Positions 25,101-34,909 of a DNA stretch of 64,000 bases are shown piece after piece. Every line of letters starts with the position of its first letter. Position 1 is the first letter of the stretch. Made by a program: the position numbers and the translations under genes. Location: assembly GCA_037176725.1 (NCBI GenBank), contig JAZBRS010000023.1, positions 24,113,001 to 24,177,000 of the forward strand, written 5' to 3'. Source of the DNA: Posidonia oceanica (lineage: Eukaryota > Streptophyta > Magnoliopsida > Alismatales > Posidoniaceae). Below the pieces are notes generated by a model. That model was not told the DNA's origin. It was given only the letters and a program-made list of their open reading frames with translations, and did no database searches.

Positions 25101-27867
25101 TAAAGAGCGGAGGAGCAGCAGGGGAAGAAGAGGAAGCTAAGGGTGGAAGAGCTTACCTTTCTCCACGTCTGAAACGTCCTCCCGACCTCAGCAGTTCCGG
25201 AGCTGGTCGGCGGCGTTCGTCCGGTCGCCGCGGTGGTCGTCAGCTGCTCGCGGAGGTCCGGATCTTCTCAGGGTGATCTTTCGGTGCTTCCCGATCGGTT
25301 AGACAGATGCTTCGGAGCTTGGAGAGAGATCTGGAGTTTTTGGGTTCAGAGGATGCTGCCAGAGGTGGGGGGCTATGTTTGCTGCTCGTCGGACCTGATG
25401 GAGCCTTCCGGGAGGTAGCTGGAGGTTCGGGGAGTGGATCTGGATGGCTGAATTGGTTTTCTGGAGGCAGTGGAGAGGGATTGAAGGTGGGTCTGATCTC
25501 TGGACAGAAGGAGACACAGGTGTTTGTGGTGAAGCTTGTGGTCTGTGGTGGAAGAGGAGGTTGATGGTCGGGTGCTTTGGAAAGGTGGAGGTCAAGCGGA
25601 TTTCTGGGTAGATTTTGGGAAGAAGCTGCGGGCTGTGGTGAAGGCGATTGTGGAGGGATCAGTGTTGGGTTGCTGGGTGGAGTGTCGGGTGATCTGAAGG
25701 TGTTTTATGTGGTGGAAAGGCAGTGGGATGGTGAAGGAAGATGGCTGGTTGCTGGGTGAGTTTGGGGGAGCAATTGGGAGAGGGATGAAGGCTCGGAAGG
25801 GTGTTGGGTTATTGGAAAAAGAAGAGGAAGGCTTGCTGTGGATTTCAGAGGGAAAAGGAGAAGGATTTGGGTGGGGAAGGCTCTGGAATTGGTGGCCTCT
25901 CTCCGGGATGCCAAGAACTCCCTCAGACTCTCTCTTCTTGCTCTCTCTTTTCTGGAATTGGAGGGTGAAGAGGAAGAAGAAAGGAGGTCGCGCAGGTGGA
26001 GAAAGTTCTGAATTCTGCTCTCTGGGGTTGCTCTCTCTGGTTTCTCTTTGGGTTTTCTAACTGATCTTGCTCTCACTGCCAACTGATGATGGTTGCTGAT
26101 GGACGAAGGCTTATATGAGGAGGAGGCCGGCTGCTGGCGCGCTGGAAGCTTTTGAATTCAACCGGCAACATTGCAGCAGACGCGATGGATGTCGGCGAGT
26201 CGATCGGCATTCAATGCCTCCGGGAAAGATGCTGAGATGGAGGAGAAGCGGCGAGCTCTGTAGGATGACATGATGGAGGCTTCGAATTCAAACGATGGAG
26301 GGAGTACTGCAGCAGCCGCTCGCGGGAGAAGGCTGGTGGAAAACGCAGAAGGAAGAAGGAAGAAGAAGGAAGAAGAAGGCCGGGCTGCGGGCCGAAGAAA
26401 AGAAAAAAGAGAAAAAAAAGAAGAAAAAAAAGAGGTGGACGGGCTGGATTGGGCCCAGCAGAGAAAAATGAGAAAAAAGGAAAGTAAGAAGAAAGAAAGA
26501 AAGAGAGGGAAAATAGGAGAAATAAAATAGGAAAAAATATAACAAAAATAATTAAAAATATCAGAGTGATTGTGCTGTGAGTTAGGATTTTAATTAGATT
26601 TTTTTTTAATGACTGTTTTTGGTTAATTAGTGTGTTTTGGGCTTGATTAGGGTTTTAAGGCTTTCTTTTGTTTTTAATTTGTTTTCCACTTGATTAAGTG
26701 TTTGTTAAACCCTTTTAAATTGCTTTTAAAATTGTGTTTTTCTTGTTAAGCATTTAGGATATTAATTAGGATTTTTTAGGATTTATTTTTAGGTTAATTA
26801 GAATGGGTTTTGGGCTTTTTAGTTTTAGTCCTTTTAGGGTTTTCTTTCTTAAGTCTTTTGAGTTATGTTTGATTTTTATTTGTTAATTTTTCTTGATGTT
26901 TTTTAGTTAGGTTTCTCTTGTCTGATTAAGTGTTTTTAAGTCTTTTTAATGCGTTTCTCATTTTCTTTTTAATTAAGTTCTTAAATTGTTTTTCTTATGT
27001 TTGTTAAGTTAAGCCTTTTTTCCTTCATTAATTGTTTATCCTAGTGTTTTTAATTGTTTTGCTTCTTTTTAGAATTTGCTTTTTAATTATTTTGATGGGG
27101 TTTTCGCTTTTGGTGGGTTTTGATTTTATTTTAGTTTTTTCCTTGATTTTTCAGTATTTTCTTTTTGGTTTGTTTTGCATTTTTAGTTTGCATGCTTGAT
27201 TTCCTATTTTAGCTTGATTTAGTTAGGTTTAAGTTTTTAATTGCTTGTTTAATATTTTTTAATTGTTTTTCTTAGAGTTCTGGTTTGTTTCTCTTACGTT
27301 TTAGAGTTTTACAGATTTTTACGGGTTTTTATGGATTTTAGCAAAGGAAAGAAAAAGGAAAAGAGAAGGAAGAAGAAAATGGAAAAAGGGAGAAATACAA
27401 GGGAAAGATATGAGTTGGAGGAAAACGATTTTTTAAAATTCAGGGAAAATGCTAAAAATAACGTAAAAATAGGAATAAGATAGAGGAAGGATAGAAGCAC
27501 AAAGGGGGCCCATGGCCAGGCAAGAAAAAGGGCAACAAGGTGATGAAAAGAGGGATGATAATCAGGAGAGAGAGAGAGGAGAGAGAAAATGATAACCCCA
27601 GAGAGAGAAAAGGATAATTCAGGCAAATGGAAGGCTTAGGAGTCTTGGAATGAGATGAAGATTGGGGAGTGGGTAGGCTAGGGCTTGTAGTGCTGGGTCT
27701 GAGGTTTTGGTTTGATTCCAAGAAGGTTTTGGAGGGGTTTTAAGGTGTAGAAAAGGAGAGTTTTACCTAGGCTTTCTAGGGTTTTTGGGAATGGCCTTGG
27801 GTTTTGGATCCAGCAATCACCAGAGGGTCCCATAATGGTCCAAGCCTGCCAAGATGGGGTGTCAACA
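22143..27867 (-). mobile_element. Solo LTR C (long type, 5725 bp)
   Basis: It is bounded by TGTAGTAATCCC and GTCAACA and flanked by a perfect 5-bp target duplication CCTGC (22138-22142 and 27868-27872). It interrupts B's accessory gene. It carries a TATA motif (ATATAAG in sense) at 26111-26116, a donor-like GTAAGT at 26-31 of the block starting 23401 (23426-23431), another donor-like GTAAGC near 25,155, a PBS-like TGGCGACTC near 22,257, the conserved terminal module and a small minisatellite (22,800-22,980). It has no internal region. Short frames inside have no recognisable domains. Confidence 0.92.
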
Positions 27868-27918
27868 CCTGCTGAAGTGAAAGACATGATGCGTTGGCTT
27901 CCAGAACCTTGCAACAGC
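27868..27918 (-). pseudogene. B accessory gene, 46-bp middle segment between two insertions
   Basis: After the CCTGC duplication the 46 bp 27873-27918 correspond to the ARFWKPAHHVF stretch of the intact protein. They are bounded on the left by solo LTR C and on the right by the 5' LTR of A. Confidence 0.8.
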
Positions 27919-29788
27919 TGTTGACACCCCATCTTGGCGGGCCTGGACCCTTCGAGCCCTCCTGGTAATTGCTGGATCAAACCCCAACCAAACCCTAACC
28001 CTAATCCTCCTCTCTACCCTCCAAAATTAGCCTGTTTTGACCTAAACCTTTACCCCCCTTCCCAATCTCAAAACCTAACCAAAATCCATAGGAAAACCCA
28101 CCACTATCCACTCAACAAGTCTACCCAAAGACCTAGGAATTTCCAAACCCAACCCATCCTTGAAAATCCTAGAAAACTTAGGAGAAACTACCCTTCTTCT
28201 ACACCTTGAAACCCCTCCAAAACCTCCTTAGAATCAAACCAAAACTTCAGACCCAAGACTTCAAACCCTAGACTACCCACTCAGCAATTCTTACCCCATT
28301 CCAAGACCATTAAGACCCTCTTTCACCCAAATTATCCTTTTCTCTCTCCGGGATTATCATTTTCTCTCTCCTCTCTCTCTCCTGATTATCATCTCTCTTT
28401 TCATCCCTTTCTTATCCTTTTTCTGGTCTGGCTGTGGGCCCCCTTTATGCTTCTATCCTTCCTCTATCTTATCCCTATTTTTACTTTATTTTTAACACTT
28501 TTTCTGAATTTTTAAAAATCGTTTTCCTCCAACCTATCTTTTTTCCTTTTATCTCCCTCTTTCTTCCATTTCTTTCCTCCTTCTCTTTTCCTTTTCTCCC
28601 TTTTGCAAAAATCCACAAAAACCCATAAAAATCTGCAAAATCTCAAAACACAAAAGAAACAAATCAGAACCCTAAGAAAAACAATTAAAAAATGTTAAAC
28701 AAGCAATTAACAACTTAAACTTAACTTAAGCAAGCTAAAAAGAAAACCAAGCATGCAAACTAAAAAATGCAAAACAAATCAAAAGAAAACACTGAAAAAT
28801 CAAGTAAAAAGCTAAAATAAAATCAAAACCCACCAAAGGTAAAGACCCATCAGAAGAATTAAAAAACAAACCCAAAAAGAAGAATTAAAAAAATCAAATA
28901 CTAAAACAAGTAATTAAGGAAGGCAAAAAAACTTAACCTAGTAAACATAAGAAAAACAAGTTAAAAACTTAGAAAAAAAAGAAAAGAAAAACACATCTGA
29001 AAAGACTTAAAAAACACCCTATCAAACCAGAAAAATCCAACTAAAAACTTCAAGAAAAAACCAATAAATAAAAATCCAAACATAACTTGAAAGACTTAAA
29101 AGGAAGAAACCCTAAGAAGACTAAAACTTAAAAACTTAAAACCAACCCTGATTAATACGAAATTAAATCCTAAAAAATCCTAATCAGTATCCTAAATGCC
29201 CAACAAGGGAAACACAATTTTTAAAATAATTTAAAAAGGGTTTAACAAACATTTAATCAAGTGAAAACCAATTAAAAGCAAAACCAAAACCCTAAAACCC
29301 TAATCAAGCCCAAAACACATTAATCAACTCAAAATAACCATTAAAAACCTTAATTAAAATCCTAATCTACAGCACAATCCTTCTGGCATTTTTATTTATT
29401 TTTAGTTTATTTTTACCTATTTTATTTCCCCATTCTACCCTCTCTTTCTTTCTTATTTCCCTTCTTTCCTTCTTACTTTTCCTTACTGGGCTCAATCCGG
29501 CCCGTCTCCTTTTTCTTCGGTTTTCCTTCGGCCCGCACAGTCCGGCCCACACACTCCGTCTCCCTCCTCCTCCTTCTGCAAACTTCTTCTGTAGATTCTT
29601 CCCACGACGGCCGGCTGCCATTCCCTCCTTCCATTTGAATTTTGAAGCTCCGTCACTTCGGTCTACAGTAGCCCGCCGTCTCCTCATCTCAGCACCAAAT
29701 CTGGGGCCGGTCGCCCCGTCCCCTCCGCTGCAGTGGCCGCCGGCCGAATTTGAAAACTCCCAGCGCGCCAGCAGCCTCCCCTCCCCAG

Positions 29789-29794
29789 ATATAA
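29789..29794 (+). promoter_or_regulatory. Putative TATA box of the A LTR promoter
   Basis: ATATAAGCC lies in a GC-rich context. The same motif occurs at the equivalent place in solo LTR C (26111-26116, minus strand) and in the 3' LTR (51785-51790). Transcription would start roughly 30 bp downstream, giving a U3 of about 1.9 kb. This is inferred from motif and conservation only. Confidence 0.55.
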
Positions 29795-32357
29795 GCCTCC
29801 TCCGTCTTTCCTTCATGAGACCAGAGAGGGAGAAAGAGGAGAGACCGAGCGAGCAACCTTCACCTTCAGAGCGAATTCAGAGCGACCCCAGAATCAAACC
29901 CAATTCAGAGCCATTTCCACTCCTTCTCTTCCACCTGAAACAACTCTTCCCCCTTCTTCTCTGCCTCCTCCTTTTCCAGAAGAGAGAGTGGTCAGAGAGA
30001 GCGGTTTGGGAGTCACCTTTGCATCCCGGAGAGGGACTTCAATCCCCCAGCCTCCTCCACCCAATTCCCTTCCCTTCTGCTGCCAAAATCTTCTGCAGAA
30101 ACTCTTCTCCCTTTTCCAGTAATCCGACACCTTTCCCAGCCTCCATTCCTCTCCCCCTTGCTTCCCCAATCTCACCCAATACCAGACCTTCATCCTCCAC
30201 CGTCTCATTGCCTTTCCACTGCCCGGAACCGCCCCAAATCACCTGAACACCACCTGAAGCTCTAACTGTAAACCCAATCTGACCATCTCACAATTCCCTC
30301 TACTCCAGCTCACCGCCTTCTCCCAAACTTCTTCCAGAGACTCACTGGACCTCCACCTTCTCAAAACACCAACCATCAAACCCAGTCACCCACCACAGAC
30401 CGAGAACTCCACTCCAAACACCTGCATCAACCACAGACCAAAATTTGACCCAACTCCCAAACCTCTTCCACACCCTCCAAAAGCCTAAGCCAGTCATCCA
30501 AATCCACTCCCCGCACCTCCAGCAACCTCCCGGAGGGTTTCGCTCCGCCAGACGAGCAGCAACAGCTCCCCCCGGCCTCCGGCTGCCACCCTGAACCCAC
30601 AACCTATCGGATTTCCCTCCAGTCTTCGCAGCTCACGTCTGACCACCTGGGAAGCACCGGAGGGACGTTCTGAAGCGGTTCCAATCTTCGCGAGCAGCCG
30701 GCGACGCCCGCAGTGACCGGACGGCCTTCACCGGCGACTGCTGAAGCCGCCGACGTTGGGAGGACATCTCAGGCGCGGAAAAAGGTAACCATTGCTTCCC
30801 TTAGCTTCCTCTTCTTCTTCTCTTGCTTCCCCAGCCTTTAGAATAGGTTTTCCGGTCCTCCTGCTCCGTCCTCGACTCGCCGGACAGCGTCTCTTCTCCG
30901 GCGCCGGCTGCTGTTCCTCCGGACGCTCCGACCAGCGGGAAGGTCCCCGGTTGGCTCCCTGAGCTCCGCGCGATCGCCGACGTCGCCCTCCGCCAGTCCC
31001 GCGCATCCTCAGCCTCCCCTGTCGGCGGCCACGAGCTCTGGAAGCTTTCTGCTACAGTGCTCGTCGCCGTCGACGAGCTACTGTTCACTTATTTCTTTTG
31101 TTATATAGTTTTAGATGTAAATATTGCATGTTTAGCTTAAGTTTTTCAATTTTTGCACTTTAGTCCTCCTGCCATTTATTCTGCTTAGTTTTTAATTAAA
31201 TACTATGCTAAATTGCTGTTTTTATTTATGTTTTTCAGTATTTGCAATCTGATCCATTTACTGTGCTGTGCTGTTATAATATTTTGCATTTTAGCCCCTC
31301 TGCTTTCGATTTTTGCATGTAAGTCCTGCTCATAATCAGTGCATTTATTTGCATATATTTTGTCATACTGCATTGCATTTCAGGTCCCTGCATATTTCTG
31401 TTTTTGCATGTAGGTCCATGCACTGTAGGAACTTAGCTATTATTTTTAATTTTTGCATACTGCATTGCATATTCTCCCCCCTAGTTTTGCATTTTTGCAT
31501 ATAGGTCCATTTTAAATGGACAGTAACTCTTGCATGCATTTTTAGCTTATTGTATTGCATTTTTGACCCTGTCCTTCTTTAAAATTGCACTGTAGTCCTG
31601 TCCCTTATTTTTCAGAGCATGTTTTCCATATTAAATTGCATATTTGACCCCTGCATGATTTAAAAATCACACATAGATCCTTGCATCTTTTGAAGAATCA
31701 TGTGAAAAGACCATTTTGCCCCTAGGTTGCATCTTAGCTCCTATGCTTACCAAATTTCATGCAGACCCTCCACTAGTATTCCCAGACTCCCTGGAACCTT
31801 GTTTTCTGGAAAAATTGTATTTTAGACCCTAGTTTTTTCAAAATTGCACTCTGACTTCTTTTTGGTTTCAAAACCTCTCCTAAAGCATACCCTCTTTTTA
31901 AAACAACTTCCCGAGCCTAGTTTTTTGCAAAACGAAGCCCTGCTCTCTCCTGTTTTCAAAACCCTCTCCTGCAGACCCTTGTTTTCTGGAAAATTTGCAT
32001 TTTTAGCCCCTTTCTTTTTCAAAATGCTTTCTGAACTCCTATCTTTTCCAAGATTGTTCCTCTTGTTTTCTTTTGCTTGTGCATGCATTTTGCATCCACC
32101 TAGTCTTGCATTTTAGCATCTTTCTGCATACACTAAGCACTTTTAGCTCCCTTTCACTTGGGAGGACCTTCTGCACATCCCTAGGACCTCCTGAACACCT
32201 AGATCTGTTCTTCTCCCCTGCTCTGGCCCTTCTGCCTTGAAGCTGCGATATCCTTCAATCCGGCCGTTGGATCTTCTCAAGTAAGCTGCCCAGGCGACCG
32301 CAGCGAAGCGCTCTTCAGCATGGACCAGACAGATCTCAGATCAGGCCCCCGGATTTC

Positions 32358-32366
32358 CAGGTATGT
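32358..32366 (+). promoter_or_regulatory. Putative splice donor in the LTR leader
   Basis: CAG|GTATGT fits the plant donor consensus. The matching sites in solo LTRs C (GTAAGT, 23426-23431) and D (GTAAGT, 12466-12471) also fit. An upstream donor-like GTAACC near 30,785 has counterparts GTAAGC in C and GTACTC in D. The role of either site is inferred. Confidence 0.45.
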
Positions 32367-33448
32367 CCTTCTGAACCCCTGCATTACATTTGCATGCCAT
32401 TTGCACAGTTTTCCTCGTTTTCGCTTTCTGTCTCCTTGAGCATGTAGAATAGGGCCTCCCCTTTCTGTTTCTATCCTCAAATCCTTGCTTCGCGTTTCTC
32501 CGTGTGTTTTGTGTTGTGTTTTCCCTGGATTTGCCACTTAATGTGACTTTCTTCCCCCTTTTCCACGATCCGATCGCATCGCGAGCTTTGGGCAGCATGC
32601 GAGACACACCGTGGAACGGTTTAGCGGGAAACAGTCGCAAAGAGGTGGTAATCCCTCCGTTTGCACACTCTCCCCTCCGTAGGTCTTCATACCTACTCTG
32701 AGTGGTCCTAGACAACGTCTGTTTTTACACACACGTTGTCTTGCCTCCCCTTTGGCCCCTTCTAATCTTTTTCTGCATTCTTGCTTTTGCATGGCTTTTC
32801 GGAGGTTTTTGCTTCGCTGTTTTGGCACCGTTCCGCGTGCCCGCCCTTGTTTTGCGTGCCCATCTGTTTTCTTACCTTATTTTGTGCGCTGCCTCGCTTT
32901 CTCGCCTCGTTTTGCGTGTTTTGCGCCGTTTTCCCTTGCATGACGATTGCATTGCATGGTTTTCTCGCTGTTTCGCTTTTTCGCTTGCATTTGCATATAG
33001 GGCGGTGATGCTTACTGCCTGGAGTTCTCACGAGCTAGGTTTCGCCTAATTCGGAACACGGGCAGCGTAGCTGAGCATTTAGAGAGCACGTTTACTTCCT
33101 TGCTTTGTTTCTCCCCACTTAGAGCACACCTTGAGCATTCATTAAGGCACTTATAGGCACATAGGCATTCAATCCTGCATTTCCCTGCGTATGCGAGCGT
33201 AAGCCTAGAAAGATCGATTTTCGGGCGTGTCGGGGGTGCCTAATACCTTCACCGCGCGTAACAGGAGTCCTTACCCTGTCTTTTGGCCCGCAATGACCGT
33301 ACTGCCCTTATCCTAGGCTAGAGTCATCTCATTTGCATTTGTTTGCATTTGTTTTCCTTTGCATTGCTTTGCTTTGCATTTCTTGCTCGATTTTGCGTGT
33401 TAATTCACGCTTTCCCCCGGTTTTCCTTGTCTCCCGTTAATAGACATG

Positions 33449-33458
33449 GTGGCGACTC
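33449..33458 (+). other. PBS-like sequence inside the LTR
   Basis: GTGGCGACTC is identical to the first ten bases at the true primer site (33577-33586), 128 bp downstream. TGGCGACTC also occurs at the same position in solo LTRs C and D and the B LTR; in E it is mutated to TGGTGACTC. Confidence 0.65.
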
Positions 33459-33577
33459 TGATTTGTCTTATCTTTCCTTTTTCTCCTCGATTCCAAGTGT
33501 TTTCGAGTTGAGCCTCTTCCTCGGATCTCAATCGCCGCTGAATATAGCGAGCCTGATTCCGATCGGGATCGCTACAG

Positions 33578-33595
33578 TGGCGACTCCGCTGGGGA
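33578..33595 (+). other. Primer binding site of element A
   Basis: TGGCGACTCCGCTGGGGA follows the LTR end after one base. TGG complements the CCA end of a tRNA. Ogre and other Tat elements are generally primed by tRNA-Arg; I assume the same here but cannot verify the match without a tRNA set. Confidence 0.8.
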
Positions 33596-34909
33596 TTAGA
33601 CTAGACTCCGGCTTTCGTTCCCGGCTTTTCGCTCGCTTGTTTTGCAGTTTTGTCTGCCTTGTGTGCCTTCTTCGCCTGTTTTGTTCGCTTTTCTGTGCAA
33701 ACTCCTAGCGAGTCGCTTGGTAGCTACTTTGCTTAGGTTTTGCACCTCTTTTGTCTCGGTTTGCGCTTTCCTTTGCCTGGCTTTGCTCCTTTGCTTGTTT
33801 ACTTACTTATTGCCTTGCTTATGCTCCTATTTCTTTTATAGTCTGCTTACTTTTACCTTACTGTACTTTACTTGCTTATTACTGCTTTAATTCCCGCACA
33901 TTACATGTCTACATACTTTGTTTAGCTAAAATACATGCTTTTTGGATGTTGAATGCTTCTTTTACACCCTTGCTATGTCACTACACACGCACATACTATG
34001 CTTACATGCCTTTTGACTTGATGAATGTTTCTTTTTCACCATCATATTCACAAACACTCGCACATGCCATGAACATGCCTTTTGTTGTGCTGTATGATGG
34101 TTGCTTGCCATTTTGACTGATTTTCTTCCCTTTTGCACTTGCCATGCTTAGGATAGTAGAGACTTGTCTGCTTCCCCCATGGTTAACTAAAAAAACGCAA
34201 GTAAAAGGAACTCCTAGGGCCAACTAGAGACTACAAACAATCCTTCACTCCCTTTGGTTAATAAAATGTGCAAGATAAAAAACTCTAATCATTTTGCATA
34301 AGCATCATATAGGGCATGCATTCTTCTCCTCTGAGTCCACCTACTAGTCTGCGAAGGACGGTTCCGGCCTCTTATTCCACTGCTTTGGGCGTGGCATAAG
34401 TTGGTCGGTCCGTCCCCTCCTTGTCTGGGGGTCGTGTCGGTGTTAGTAGAGGGTACCACCCACGCTTTGGCGGGGTAGAGGCCACCAACGCACCACCCTG
34501 TCATTACCTGAGCTTTGGGCCGGGAGTTAGACAGGGGACCTACTTTTTCTGACCTGAGTCGGTGACCCGTACATCCAGGGATACCCGGAGTAGACAACCT
34601 TGCTAGGAAACACTAGTTAGGAAAGGGGGGCATACTAGAAAGCATGCACATCATTCATGCCACTTAACTAACTCATTTGCATTCATCTTTTAATTTCTAA
34701 CCCTAATTTCCTTCTGTTGTGTCAGCGTGATCGGTAAGCGAGTTTCCCTTTGCCAAAGCTCAAGTATCGACCCTCGTTGACGCCCTTTTTGCGACTTAGT
34801 TCGCGACCATTCCCCTTCCGAGCTATCCGCACTTGCGACGATAGCTCCTCTTAGGAAGCACCGCTTGAATACTCGTCGCAGCCCTATTCTCACACGCTCT
34901 AGGTCAGCG
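33596..34909 (+). other. Element A untranslated leader
   Basis: About 1.3 kb separates the PBS from gag. It is T-rich, with short open frames and no domain I recognise. It probably holds packaging and splicing signals. Pea Ogre elements have an extra ORF before gag, but I see none here. Confidence 0.6.

Larger units (their letters stand above)
27919..33576 (+). repeat. Element A 5' LTR (5658 bp)
   Basis: By eye it differs from the 3' LTR by about 33 substitutions, nearly all transitions, and one 11-bp indel in the minisatellite near 32,850. It has a G-poor, A/C-rich sense strand from about 27,980 to 29,400, a GC-rich region with the TATA motif near 29,790, then a T-rich zone of short repeats (31,130-31,900), and the conserved terminal module (33,000-33,576). 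Short open frames on either strand, including the 203-codon frame at 29635-30246, lie over the promoter and leader and show no domain. Both strands of this stretch contain no other gene. Confidence 0.93.

Noticed and set aside
27985..28005. Telomere-like CCCTAA motifs in the A LTR
   Set aside because: Only two or three units occur in an A/C-rich region; too few for an interstitial telomere, and at most a telo-box type promoter motif.
29635..30246. A 203-codon plus-strand frame repeated in both LTRs of A
   Set aside because: It spans the TATA region and leader, has no recognisable domain and was not found in solo LTRs C or D.
34865..34909. An upstream start for gag at TTG 34865, and a GTG start for pol at 38945
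   Set aside because: Non-ATG starts are unlikely in a plant; gag's first ATG is 34910, and pol is simply the same frame continuing after the TAG.
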